Shown here piece by piece: positions 1 through 6,163 of a DNA stretch of 9,599 nt (positions are counted from its first letter, which is position 1; every line of letters begins with the position of its first letter). The notes beneath the pieces were generated by a model. The model was not told the origin of the DNA. It saw nothing but the letters and a program-made list of their open reading frames with translations, and did no database searches. Both the position numbers and the translations under genes were made by a program. The stretch spans positions 1 through 9,599 of the forward strand of contig DAOVJK010000096.1 of NCBI GenBank assembly GCA_030673265.1, given 5' to 3'. Source of the DNA: Pseudomonadota bacterium. Its GTDB lineage: Bacteria; Desulfobacterota; Desulfobulbia; Desulfobulbales; JAGXFP01.

Positions 1-2
1 AG

Positions 3-359
3 GTCTCTATTTTTGCCCACGAAAAGAGTTATACTCTGGTCGCTGATTTTGATAGCATCTCCGGGCTCAAGGAAGGGGCGATACTGGAAATTGCCGGGGT
101 CAATATGGGTAAGGTCACCGGAGTGATGCTGGGCGAAAATGATCGCGCCCGGGTTTATATGCAGATTCCCAAAGAAATCGCTATCTCGGAAGATACTGTG
201 GCTTCGGTTAGAACCCAGGGGATCATCGGGGATAAATACATCCGGATTATCCCCGGCGGATCAGATGAGATCTTGCAAGATGGAGATTTTATCTTTGAAA
301 CCGAATCTGCCATTGATATAGAGGAAATGGTCAGCAAATATATCTTTGGAGACGTTTAA
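3..359 (+). CDS. mlaD: MlaD-type MCE-domain lipid-transport protein, 3' part only
   Basis: The gene enters from the left edge, so the start codon, the membrane anchor and the first part of the MCE domain are missing. The reading frame is open from base 3 to the TAA at 357-359. The visible 118 residues hold the central MCE-domain pattern: a beta-strand ending in ADFDSISGLKEGA, then a strand with IAGVNMGKVTGV, and later VRTQGIIGDKYIRIIPGG, a typical MCE ending. MlaD is a periplasmic, inner-membrane-anchored hexamer that carries phospholipids between the inner-membrane MlaFE transporter and the periplasmic carrier MlaC. The protein ends soon after the MCE domain (SAIDIEEMVSKYIFGDV), as short MlaD proteins do, so it is not a long Mce or PqiB-type protein. 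mlaA follows 6 bp after the stop and mlaC comes next, which supports the assignment. Identity is firm at family level. Confidence 0.9.
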   Translation, partial: VSIFAHEKSYTLVADFDSISGLKEGAILEIAGVNMGKVTGVMLGENDRARVYMQIPKEIAISEDTVASVRTQGIIGDKYIRIIPGGSDEILQDGDFIFETESAIDIEEMVSKYIFGDV

Positions 360-365
360 GCGCTC

Positions 366-1220
366 ATGGGTTCTTTGCAGGCTTCTTTTTTGGTTTTGTT
401 TCTCGTGCTGAGTTCGCCTTGGTCGGTGCCGGTCGGAGCTGCCGCCCAGGTTTCTGGCGCGGGTGTTGTCGGGGCTGACCCTGTTTCTGACGGTGCAGAA
501 GGCGTCGTGCTGCAAGGTGCCAAACAACCTGAAGCCGATGAAGACGGCACCGAGTATTTTGAGGATGACGGCTGGCTGGAAGAGGAGAATTACGAGGAAG
601 TCCAGATCGCGGATCCCTTCGAGCCGCTTAATCGAATATTTTTCAACTTTAATGATAAGCTTTATTTTTGGCTGTTAAAGCCCCTGGCCCGGACTTACAG
701 TTTTGTGGCCCCGAAACCGGTCCGCAGATGTGTTGGTAACTTTTTTTATAACCTGAAAACACCGATCCGCTTTACCAACAATCTTTTGCAAGGGAAATTT
801 GTTGCGGGTGGAACCGAATTGACCCGGTTTGTGGTCAATACCACTGTTGGGGTGGCTGGGTTGTGGGATCCTGCCCGTAATTGGTTTGACATGTCGGCCA
901 GCGCGGAGGATTTTGGTCAGACCCTCGGCAGGTATGGAATCGGAGAAGGGGTTTACATATGCTGGCCGGTTCTAGGTCCTTCGAATATCAGGGATACCTT
1001 GGGTACTGCGGGTGACTATTTCCTTGATCCGGTTTCTCACCTTGGTTTTAACGATGAAGGAGAGGAGGCTTTTGCTCTTTGGGCAGAGGAGAAGGTTAAC
1101 CGGACCTCGTTAAGGCTCGGTGACTATGAAGATTTCAAAAATGCTACTTTTGATCCTTACCGTGCCATGCGGGATGCCTATTTTCATCAACGTCGTGCCA
1201 AGATAAGAGATGGAGAATAA
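366..1220 (+). CDS. mlaA: MlaA/VacJ family outer-membrane lipid-asymmetry protein
   Basis: The 284-residue product has the MlaA (VacJ) domain from about residue 83 to 250: DPFEPLNRIFFNFND, then KTPIRFTNNLLQGK, VNTTVGVAGLWDPA and DFGQTLGRYGIGEG. MlaA forms a ring in the inner leaflet of the outer membrane and takes out mislocalised phospholipids for MlaC. The N-terminus has a hydrophobic signal segment (about residues 6-27) ending in GAAAQVS, which suits signal peptidase I. There is no cysteine in the first 100 residues, so the lipobox of classical MlaA lipoproteins is absent. The mlaD stop codon lies in the same frame 6 bp upstream, so no earlier start can supply one. A strongly acidic linker (about residues 56-79, rich in D and E) separates the signal from the domain. 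The start is the only ATG in position; a GGAGA at 348-352 is somewhat distant as a ribosome-binding site. Its 3' end lies just before, or overlaps, the mlaC start. Confidence 0.92.
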   Translation: MGSLQASFLVLFLVLSSPWSVPVGAAAQVSGAGVVGADPVSDGAEGVVLQGAKQPEADEDGTEYFEDDGWLEEENYEEVQIADPFEPLNRIFFNFNDKLYFWLLKPLARTYSFVAPKPVRRCVGNFFYNLKTPIRFTNNLLQGKFVAGGTELTRFVVNTTVGVAGLWDPARNWFDMSASAEDFGQTLGRYGIGEGVYICWPVLGPSNIRDTLGTAGDYFLDPVSHLGFNDEGEEAFALWAEEKVNRTSLRLGDYEDFKNATFDPYRAMRDAYFHQRRAKIRDGE

Positions 1221-1251
1221 AAATAATTTACTTGATACAGGGTATGGTCAT

Positions 1252-1890
1252 ATGAAATTGATGATGAAATGGGGAAGTCTGCCAAGTGTTGTGGTGGTTC
1301 TGGTTTTTATCTTTTCTGCCCAGGTTTCCGAGGCTTCCATAGCACCTCTTCAGCAGTTAAAGGGGACTGTCGAAGGGATTATGGCTATCATGCAGGATGA
1401 AGGCTTTAGTGCGCCGGCTCGCAAGGAAGAGCGCCGCGCCCGGTTGCTGGCTCTGGTTGATGAGCGGTTTGACTTTGAGGAGATGTCGAAAAGGACTTTG
1501 GGGCGGGCGTGGAAATCCCTGAACGGAGCAGAAAGAGTCCAGTTTAAGCAACTCTTTTCCGATTTATTGAAAAATACCTATATTGGCCGGATAGAATCTT
1601 ACTCTGATGAAAAAGTCGAATATGCCAAGGAGGTTTTTAGCCGGAATAAAAATGATCGGGCCAAGGTCTACACAAATATTCTTAAGAACGGCCATGAAAT
1701 CCCGATCAATTATAGTCTGGTCAAGAAAGATGATGAGTGGTTCGTTTACGATGTGGTTATTGAAGGTGTGAGTCTGGTCAGAAATTATCGGACCGAGTTC
1801 GGGCGGATACTCAATAAGGAAAAATTCCCGGGGCTGATCAAGCGCATGCAGAAAAAAATCGAGATCAACGAGGCCAAGCGGAATAGTTAA
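1252..1890 (+). CDS. mlaC: MlaC family periplasmic phospholipid-binding protein
   Basis: MlaC (Ttg2D) is the soluble periplasmic carrier that shuttles phospholipid between MlaA in the outer membrane and MlaD in the inner membrane. From the chosen start it is 212 residues, close to the family norm. A signal peptide is visible: MKLMMKWGS, a hydrophobic core VVVVLVFIFSA, and a likely cleavage near residue 28. The mature part shows the family pattern ERFDFEEMSKRTLG (about 71-84), the L-N-G-A-E-R-x-x-F helix, and the C-terminal EWFVYDVVIEGVSLVRNYR (about 162-180). An ATG at 1210 would add 14 polar residues in front of the signal peptide and overlap mlaA by 11 bp. The 1252 start gives a cleaner signal peptide and has AGGG at 1239-1242 at suitable spacing, so it is preferred, though the longer form is not excluded. 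The next gene starts directly after its stop. Confidence 0.9.
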   Translation: MKLMMKWGSLPSVVVVLVFIFSAQVSEASIAPLQQLKGTVEGIMAIMQDEGFSAPARKEERRARLLALVDERFDFEEMSKRTLGRAWKSLNGAERVQFKQLFSDLLKNTYIGRIESYSDEKVEYAKEVFSRNKNDRAKVYTNILKNGHEIPINYSLVKKDDEWFVYDVVIEGVSLVRNYRTEFGRILNKEKFPGLIKRMQKKIEINEAKRNS

Positions 1891-2361
1891 ATGGGTGATG
1901 ATACTAAGGTTGTTTGCGATCTCGGTGCGGATATCCTCGGCACCATCTTTAAATTTCTGAACGATAAAGAAACTACCGAGATTTGCCCTTATCTGGAGTT
2001 TCGGTCATGGCGTAAAGGTGACGTTCTGATGAATGACGGGGAGCAGGGCGACTTTATGGGCTTTGTTCTGGACGGCAAGCTGGCGGTAAAAAAAGAAACT
2101 AATTTCCCCGGTCGTTTTACCCTGATAGCCATTTTGGATCGCGGCGCTATGGTGGGCGAAATATCGGTGGTTGATCGTGGACTCAGAACGGCAACCGTTG
2201 CCGCCATGGAGGATGCCAACCTATTGGTGCTATCCTGTGATGCTCTTGACAGTCTTATCTCCGAAAATCCGATTTTGGGCTTTAAGGTGTTGAAGAGGAT
2301 AATCCATGTCCTCAGCCTCAGGCAGAGGCGGGCGTATGATCGCCTCTCGGTGTTGCTCTAA
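1891..2361 (+). CDS. Stand-alone cyclic-nucleotide-binding domain protein
   Basis: This 156-residue protein is essentially one cyclic-nucleotide-binding (Crp-like) beta-barrel domain, about residues 35-125, followed by a short helical tail rich in Arg and Leu. The phosphate-binding cassette is visible as GEISVVDRGLRTATV (89-103). It keeps the glutamate (E90) and arginine (R99) that in Crp contact the ribose and the cyclic phosphate. There is no DNA-binding helix-turn-helix after the barrel, no kinase or transporter domain and no signal peptide, so it is probably a cytoplasmic sensor or adaptor, not a transcription factor. The ATG abuts the mlaC stop (TAA then ATG) with GGAATAG at 1880-1886 as a possible ribosome-binding site, so translation is probably coupled to mlaC. 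A regulatory role toward the Mla transporter is inferred from position alone. Which nucleotide it binds, if any, cannot be told from sequence. Confidence 0.82.
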   Translation: MGDDTKVVCDLGADILGTIFKFLNDKETTEICPYLEFRSWRKGDVLMNDGEQGDFMGFVLDGKLAVKKETNFPGRFTLIAILDRGAMVGEISVVDRGLRTATVAAMEDANLLVLSCDALDSLISENPILGFKVLKRIIHVLSLRQRRAYDRLSVLL

Positions 2362-2412
2362 CTATTTCTCCTGGCCTGAAATTTTAAATCAAATAAAGCG
2401 TCAACAACATCA

Positions 2413-2934
2413 ATGCATCGTCGAGCTATAAGAAAAAACAGGCATGACCGCTCTCAGCTGTCGGGAGGGCGTGGTGGGAGGAGGGGCTGGTTCCTGGATC
2501 AATTGTTGGCTCAGTTGCTGAGGGGGCTTTGTACCGAGGTCCTGTTTTGTGTTGCCTCTGTTGTGATAATGAGCATTGTTTTTGTCTATGTATATAAGAC
2601 CGTTCTGTGGATAGCAGTTTGTTCTTTGCCGATAGGTTTTTTGCCGAGTATCACTATCTGTTTGCTTGATAAAAACCTGATTGGTTTATACCGCATGGTT
2701 CAAAATAAGATCGGGGGCCTCCAAACCGGATTTTTGGCTTTTTTTGCCTGTCTGTTTGGTGTTGTATTTATCTTCTTGATGTTGTTGTGCTACCCGATGA
2801 CTCTGGTGTTCAGTTGGCTCGGAGTGGAAGAACTGGCGCATCATTATGGGCGTTGGACGACCAACTTAGGGATTGTCGCAGCGATAATTTTATGGTTGCG
2901 CTGTTCACTGCGCAAACACGTCAGTCGAGCCTAA
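2413..2934 (+). CDS. Hypothetical integral membrane protein
   Basis: I do not recognise this family. The 173-residue product begins with about 25 strongly basic residues (RRAIRKNRHDR, then GGRGGRRG), followed by several hydrophobic segments: about 43-62, 64-86, 104-136 (one long or two short helices) and 150-164. It ends with a basic tail (RCSLRKHVSRA). Three to five membrane passes are likely, with the basic ends in the cytoplasm by the positive-inside rule. The ATG at 2413 has no clear ribosome-binding site. A strong GGGAGGAGGGG lies inside the frame at 2476-2486, so a later TTG start (2503) is possible and would remove the basic N-terminus. It sits 51 bp after the cyclic-nucleotide-binding gene, in the same direction, and may be the last gene of the mla transcript. 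The long uninterrupted frame with dense hydrophobic blocks supports real coding. Confidence 0.6.
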   Translation: MHRRAIRKNRHDRSQLSGGRGGRRGWFLDQLLAQLLRGLCTEVLFCVASVVIMSIVFVYVYKTVLWIAVCSLPIGFLPSITICLLDKNLIGLYRMVQNKIGGLQTGFLAFFACLFGVVFIFLMLLCYPMTLVFSWLGVEELAHHYGRWTTNLGIVAAIILWLRCSLRKHVSRA

Positions 2935-3053
2935 TTGCCAATTTAAGAGGGTGTTGTCATATAGGTTGCACCACGCAGTTTATCTCGGATCCGGCGCTAT
3001 CTGAGTGTCTTGGTTGCCCGGCTTCGTTGCGGTTTTAGTCCCAATGAATTCCC

Positions 3054-3070
3054 GTGAAATTTCATTTCAC
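3054..3070. repeat. Perfect 7-bp inverted repeat with 3-base centre
   Basis: GTGAAAT at 3054-3060, TTC, then ATTTCAC at 3064-3070 form a perfect inverted repeat. As RNA it would be a short, A/U-rich hairpin with a tight loop. As DNA it has the size and symmetry of a small operator. It sits 9 bases before the terminator-like hairpin and about 125 bases before the yceD promoter -35 box, so it is not placed to block that promoter directly. Its function is unknown. Confidence 0.4.
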
Positions 3071-3078
3071 TTCACTAC

Positions 3079-3115
3079 ATGCCCTGACATTCGTCATGGT
3101 GTCATATTGTTTTTT
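3079..3115 (+). terminator. Weak rho-independent terminator-like hairpin
   Basis: ATGCCCTGAC at 3079-3088 can pair with GTCATGGTGT at 3093-3102 around a four-base loop. There are ten positions, of which one is a mismatch (3084/3097) and two are G-U. Four bases later comes TTGTTTTTT (3107-3115). The position, after the membrane-protein gene and before a strong promoter, is where a terminator is expected. The stem is not GC-rich and is imperfect, so this is a moderate call. Confidence 0.4.
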
Positions 3116-3192
3116 AGTTATCTTGTCTGGACCCGGTTTTTCCCTTTCTGTTTTGCTATCGGTTTATGTCGTTAAGCCTCTTGCTAAATCGC

Positions 3193-3220
3193 TTGACAAC
3201 AAAAGATTATAACGTATAAT
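3193..3220 (+). promoter_or_regulatory. Near-consensus sigma-70 promoter for the yceD-rpmF-plsX-fabH operon
   Basis: A perfect -35 box TTGACA (3193-3198) and a perfect -10 box TATAAT (3215-3220) are separated by 16 bp, one short of the ideal 17. Transcription would start near 3227. That leaves about 38 bases of leader before the GTG at 3265, but only about 8 before the TTG at 3235. The -10 box is the right arm of a palindrome ATTATA-ACG-TATAAT (3206-3220), which could be part of an operator. Confidence 0.75.
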
Positions 3221-3264
3221 CACGCGGTTTATACTTGCGTTTTATCTCTCTTACGGAAGATGCT

Positions 3265-3789
3265 GTGTTACAGGTACAAACTGTTGAAATTCCTGAAGAA
3301 GGTCTGTCTGTAAAAGTTACTGACGGATCGTGGTTTCCTGATCGGGAAGTTGCGAGACGGGGAGGTCTTGAGGTAGAGGTCTCTTTTACGCGTCGCAATG
3401 AGAGGATTTCTGTTGTCGGTTCGATTGACTTGGTTATGCTGCTCAGCTGTGACAGGTGTCTTGCTGATTTTGAGTTGCCAAAGCATATAGATTTTCAAGT
3501 AGTTTTTGATTTGAGTGGTGCAGATCCGGCGCTGACCGCCAGGGAGTACGAGTGCGATCAAAGTGAGATGGATGTGATCTTCCTCGAAGATCCCGTTATC
3601 GATCTTGGCGCTATTTTGTCTCAGCAGGTCATTATGGAGGTACCGCGGAAAAATCTTTGCCAGAATGATTGTCAGGGTTTTTGTCCGGATTGTGGGGTAG
3701 ATCTCAATAAAAACAAATGCAGTTGTGAGGTTGGAGACGCCGATTCACCTTTCAGTGTTCTCCGGCAACTGACCACGAAAAAAAATTAG
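3265..3789 (+). CDS. yceD: YceD/DUF177 family protein
   Basis: The product belongs to the DUF177 (YceD) family, found next to rpmF in many bacteria and linked in some to 23S rRNA or large-subunit biogenesis. Its biochemical role is still poorly defined. From the GTG at 3265 it is 174 residues. Visible marks are the N-terminal EIPEEGL motif (about 8-14), a first cysteine pair CDRC (62-65), and a C-terminal cysteine cluster CQNDCQGFCPDCG (132-144) followed by CSC (152-154), a likely metal site. The GTG has GGAAGA at 3255-3260 as a ribosome-binding site, and the strong promoter leaves it a normal leader. An upstream TTG at 3235 would add 10 residues but lacks a ribosome-binding site and would be almost leaderless, so it is less likely. 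rpmF follows after about 100 bp. Confidence 0.85.
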   Translation: MLQVQTVEIPEEGLSVKVTDGSWFPDREVARRGGLEVEVSFTRRNERISVVGSIDLVMLLSCDRCLADFELPKHIDFQVVFDLSGADPALTAREYECDQSEMDVIFLEDPVIDLGAILSQQVIMEVPRKNLCQNDCQGFCPDCGVDLNKNKCSCEVGDADSPFSVLRQLTTKKN

Positions 3790-3808
3790 CGATTCAGCCG
3801 GAATTACT

Positions 3809-3837
3809 TTGCTCCGGTTATTGATTACCGTTATAAA
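3809..3837 (+). promoter_or_regulatory. Candidate internal promoter upstream of rpmF
   Basis: TTGCTC (3809-3814) and TATAAA (3832-3837) are separated by 17 bp in the 103-base gap between yceD and rpmF. The -10 box matches the sigma-70 consensus at five of six bases, the -35 box at three of six. It would start transcription about 50 bases before the rpmF start. Such a promoter would let the ribosomal protein be made independently of yceD. The call rests on sequence match only. Confidence 0.35.
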
Positions 3838-3892
3838 TATTGCGAATATGAATATACGGGGGAATTTGATTTTTCCGTAAATGGAGGAAAAA

Positions 3893-4084
3893 ATGGCTTT
3901 ACCGAAAAGAAGACAGTCCCATTCCAGAACCAGACTTCGGCGTTCCCATGATGCTTTGACCGGGCCGACTATATCGACCTGCTCGTCGTGTGGTGAGCCC
4001 AAGCTGCCTCATCGTCTATGTTCCAGTTGCGGCTCCTATAAGAGCCGGACAGTTGTTAAGCTCGAAGAAGATTTCCCGGAATAG
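3893..4084 (+). CDS. rpmF: 50S ribosomal protein L32
   Basis: The 63-residue product is bL32, a small basic protein of the large ribosomal subunit. It begins MALPKRRQSHSRTRLRRSH, the typical L32 start, and carries the zinc-ribbon cysteines as CSSC (about 29-32) and CSSC (about 42-45), separated by nine residues. It is therefore the zinc-binding C+ form. The chosen ATG at 3893 has an ideal GGAGG at 3883-3887. An in-frame ATG at 3881 lies on that site and would only add four residues, so it is rejected. The order yceD-rpmF-plsX-fabH is widely conserved in bacteria and links ribosome and lipid synthesis genes. plsX follows after 4 bp. Confidence 0.96.
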   Translation: MALPKRRQSHSRTRLRRSHDALTGPTISTCSSCGEPKLPHRLCSSCGSYKSRTVVKLEEDFPE

Positions 4085-4088
4085 TTTA

Positions 4089-5138
4089 GTGCGAATTGCG
4101 CTTGACTCCATGGGGGGTGACCGAGGTCCTGCAGACATTGTCGATGGGGCTATTCAGGCCGTCACAGAGGCGGATCTGTCAGTTACTCTCTTTGGTGACG
4201 AGGAAAAACTTACCGCTATTTTGAAACGAAGCGGTCCGTACGACACGGGACGCATCGATATCGTTCATACCACTGAAGTTGTGGGAATGGGAGAATCTCC
4301 CATCGAGGCGATCCGGCGTAAGCGCGACTCTTCGATCGTGGTGGCTTTTAAGCGGCTCAAGGACGGTGAAGTTGATGCGGTGGTAAGCGCCGGTAACTCC
4401 GGGGCGACCATGGCGGCTGCGGTGCGTTCCTTAGGAAGGCTGAAGAATATAGCCCGGCCAGGTATCGCCAGTATCTTCCCCACCCTTAAAAAACCAGTTG
4501 TTATGATGGATGTCGGTGCCAATGTTGATTGCCGACCTAAACATCTTTTGCAGTTTGGTTTAATGGCCACCGCTTTTTCGGAGGGGATTATTGGTAATGA
4601 CCGCCCCAGGGTCGGTGTTCTGAGCATTGGCGCGGAACAGGGTAAGGGTAACTCCCTGGTGCGTAAGGCTGATAAGTTGTTTCGTGACAGTACGCTTAAT
4701 TATATAGGAAATATTGAGGGTAGCGACACTTTCAAAGGCGATGTGGATGTTATCGTCTGTGATGGTTTTGTTGGCAACGTTTCGCTAAAAATAAGCGAGG
4801 GGCTTGCCGAGGCCATGACCACTATGCTTCGTGCCGAGATCAATAACAGTTTTGTTGCAAAGTTGGGTTATCTCCTTGCTCGGGGGGCCTTCGCCCGATT
4901 TAAGAAAAGAATAGACTATGCCGAGTACGGTGGCGCACCGCTGCTAGGTCTCAACGGGACTGGCATTGTTTGTCATGGCCGCTCCAATCCCACAGCGATA
5001 AAAAATGCGATTCATGTGGCGGCTGAAACTGTTCAGAACAAGGTTAACGAGCGAATTGTGGAGTTGATGGCTGAAATTACCGAGTCATCAGAAGATAGCG
5101 CTTCCAGCGATGATAATAAGCAAGAAGGGACCTCATAA
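4089..5138 (+). CDS. plsX: Phosphate acyltransferase PlsX
   Basis: PlsX makes acyl-phosphate from acyl-ACP and phosphate, which PlsY then uses to acylate glycerol-3-phosphate, the first step of phospholipid synthesis. It is a peripheral membrane enzyme. From the GTG at 4089 the product is 349 residues, the usual length, and starts MRIALDSMGGDRGP, the hallmark PlsX N-terminus. Further family marks are VVSAGNSGATMAA, VMMDVGANVDCRP, GVLSIGAEQGKGN, VIVCDGFVGNV, YAEYGGAPLLGLNG and the H-G-R-S-N motif near the end. A longer frame back to 3990 exists but lies inside rpmF and adds 33 residues with no PlsX similarity, so the GTG is chosen; GGAATAG at 4078-4084 can serve as ribosome-binding site. The C-terminus is an acidic, Ser-rich tail (SSEDSASSDDNKQ). 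Its stop overlaps the fabH start by one base (TAATG). Confidence 0.95.
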   Translation: MRIALDSMGGDRGPADIVDGAIQAVTEADLSVTLFGDEEKLTAILKRSGPYDTGRIDIVHTTEVVGMGESPIEAIRRKRDSSIVVAFKRLKDGEVDAVVSAGNSGATMAAAVRSLGRLKNIARPGIASIFPTLKKPVVMMDVGANVDCRPKHLLQFGLMATAFSEGIIGNDRPRVGVLSIGAEQGKGNSLVRKADKLFRDSTLNYIGNIEGSDTFKGDVDVIVCDGFVGNVSLKISEGLAEAMTTMLRAEINNSFVAKLGYLLARGAFARFKKRIDYAEYGGAPLLGLNGTGIVCHGRSNPTAIKNAIHVAAETVQNKVNERIVELMAEITESSEDSASSDDNKQEGTS

Positions 5139-6163
5139 TGTTTAGGGCGGTTATTGAAGGCACTGGTTCCTGTCTGCCTGAATATAAATTGACCAATGAT
5201 AAGCTGGAAAAGCTGGTGGAGACCTCCGATGAATGGATTACCTCCAGAACCGGCATCGGTTGTCGGCGGATAGCAGGACCGGGAGAGGGGACCTCAAAAC
5301 TTTCTGCCGAGGCGGCTCGACGGGCCATGGACATGGCCGGGGTTGCGGCTGAAGATATTAGCATGATCATTGTCGGGACCATAACCTCTGAGATGACCAT
5401 GCCCTCTTGTGCCTGTATGGTCCAGAAGGAAATCGGCGCAGTTAATGCCTATGCTTTTGACATCTCTGCAGCCTGTTCGGGCTTTATTTATGGGCTGGAG
5501 CTGGCCGATAAAATGATCAAGGCTGAGCCCGAAAAGAAAATATTGGTTATCGGTGCCGAGAATCTCTCCGCCAGGGTTAATTGGCGTGATCGTAATACCT
5601 GTGTGTTATTCGGCGACGGCGCTGGTGCGGCAGTAATCGGTGCCGATGAAAGTGGCCGTGGCTTGTTGGCCAGTAAATTGTTTTCGGATGGGCGTTTGGG
5701 GGATCTGCTTTACATGGATAGTGCCCCGAGTATGAATCCATACATTAATATGGATCCCGCTGAAGCCGGAGACTTTGATCCGGCCAGACTTGGTTGTCCG
5801 TTGGATGACGAAGGGTCCTATATCAAAATGGCAGGGCGCGAAGTTTTCAAAAATGCCGTTTTGGCCATGGAGAATTCTGTTGATCAGGTTCTTGATGAGG
5901 CAGGGGTCAGTGGCCGTGACATTGATTGGATTATCCCCCACCAGGCCAATATCAGGATATTGCATAATCTTGGTGAAAGGCTTGGGGTTCCCCAGGAAAA
6001 AATATTCATAAATATTCATAAATATGGTAATACATCGGCGGCGACTGTTCCTATCGCCTTTGATGAAGCCAATCGTGGCGGGCTGCTTAAGAGTGGTGAT
6101 TTGATTCTTACTTGCGCTTTCGGTGGTGGCTTTACCTGGGGAGCTGAGATCATCAGGTGGTGA
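5138..6163 (+). CDS. fabH: 3-oxoacyl-ACP synthase III (KAS III)
   Basis: FabH starts fatty-acid synthesis by condensing an acyl-CoA primer with malonyl-ACP. The 341-residue product has the complete Cys-His-Asn triad: C113 in DISAACSGFIYG, H268 in WIIPHQANIRI, and N298 in KYGNTSAATVP. It also has FGDGAGAAV (159-167) and the C-terminal FGGGFTWGAEIIRW. Compared with the E. coli enzyme it carries about 20 extra residues around 196-226, between the LLYMD strand and the KMAGREVF helix, rich in Asp and Pro, in a region near the CoA/acyl-binding side. Primer preference cannot be read from sequence. The ATG overlaps the plsX stop by one base, so translation is probably coupled. About 70 bp separate it from the acyl-CoA dehydrogenase gene, where fabD or fabG would be more usual. 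Confidence 0.95.
   Translation: MFRAVIEGTGSCLPEYKLTNDKLEKLVETSDEWITSRTGIGCRRIAGPGEGTSKLSAEAARRAMDMAGVAAEDISMIIVGTITSEMTMPSCACMVQKEIGAVNAYAFDISAACSGFIYGLELADKMIKAEPEKKILVIGAENLSARVNWRDRNTCVLFGDGAGAAVIGADESGRGLLASKLFSDGRLGDLLYMDSAPSMNPYINMDPAEAGDFDPARLGCPLDDEGSYIKMAGREVFKNAVLAMENSVDQVLDEAGVSGRDIDWIIPHQANIRILHNLGERLGVPQEKIFINIHKYGNTSAATVPIAFDEANRGGLLKSGDLILTCAFGGGFTWGAEIIRW
5999..6025. repeat. 10-bp tandem repeat, about 2.5 copies, inside fabH
   Basis: The 10-base unit AATATTCATA occurs twice in a row (6001-6010 and 6011-6020) and is followed by a partial third copy AATAT. It encodes the residues IFINIHKY just before the catalytic asparagine of FabH, and is much more A/T-rich than its surroundings. 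Because the unit is not a multiple of three, gain or loss of a copy would break the frame. It may well be chance in a region of Ile, Asn and Lys codons. Confidence 0.6.

Larger units (their letters stand above)
2935..3234 (+). other. Intergenic region between the mla cluster and the yceD-fab operon
   Basis: About 300 bases without a convincing gene. A frame that runs on from within the upstream membrane-protein gene to 3038 has no family features and no start of its own here. The stretch holds a perfect inverted repeat near 3054-3070, a weak terminator-like hairpin with a T-rich tract at 3079-3115, and a strong promoter at 3193-3220, each listed separately. It therefore most likely separates two transcription units on the same strand. 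No tRNA-like or riboswitch-like structure was recognised. Confidence 0.6.

Noticed and set aside
2787..3038. Plus-strand frame of 83 codons extending into the intergenic region
   Set aside because: It starts within the membrane-protein gene in another frame, lacks its own ribosome-binding site and has low-complexity, motif-free sequence.
3796..3819. Possible terminator hairpin after yceD (AGCCGGA / TCCGGTT)
   Set aside because: The stem is only 7 bp with one G-U pair and a 10-base loop, and no U-tract follows, so termination there is not supported.
3990..4088. N-terminal extension of plsX overlapping rpmF
   Set aside because: It adds 33 residues out of frame with rpmF. PlsX proteins begin at the MRIALDSMGGD motif, which the GTG at 4089 supplies.
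4265..4627. Antisense open frame of 120 codons
   Set aside because: It lies wholly inside plsX on the opposite strand, shows no family motif, and is explained as a shadow of the real gene's codon pattern.
5606..6019. Antisense open frame of 137 codons
   Set aside because: It lies wholly inside fabH, whose sense frame carries the full catalytic triad. The antisense product has no recognisable domain.
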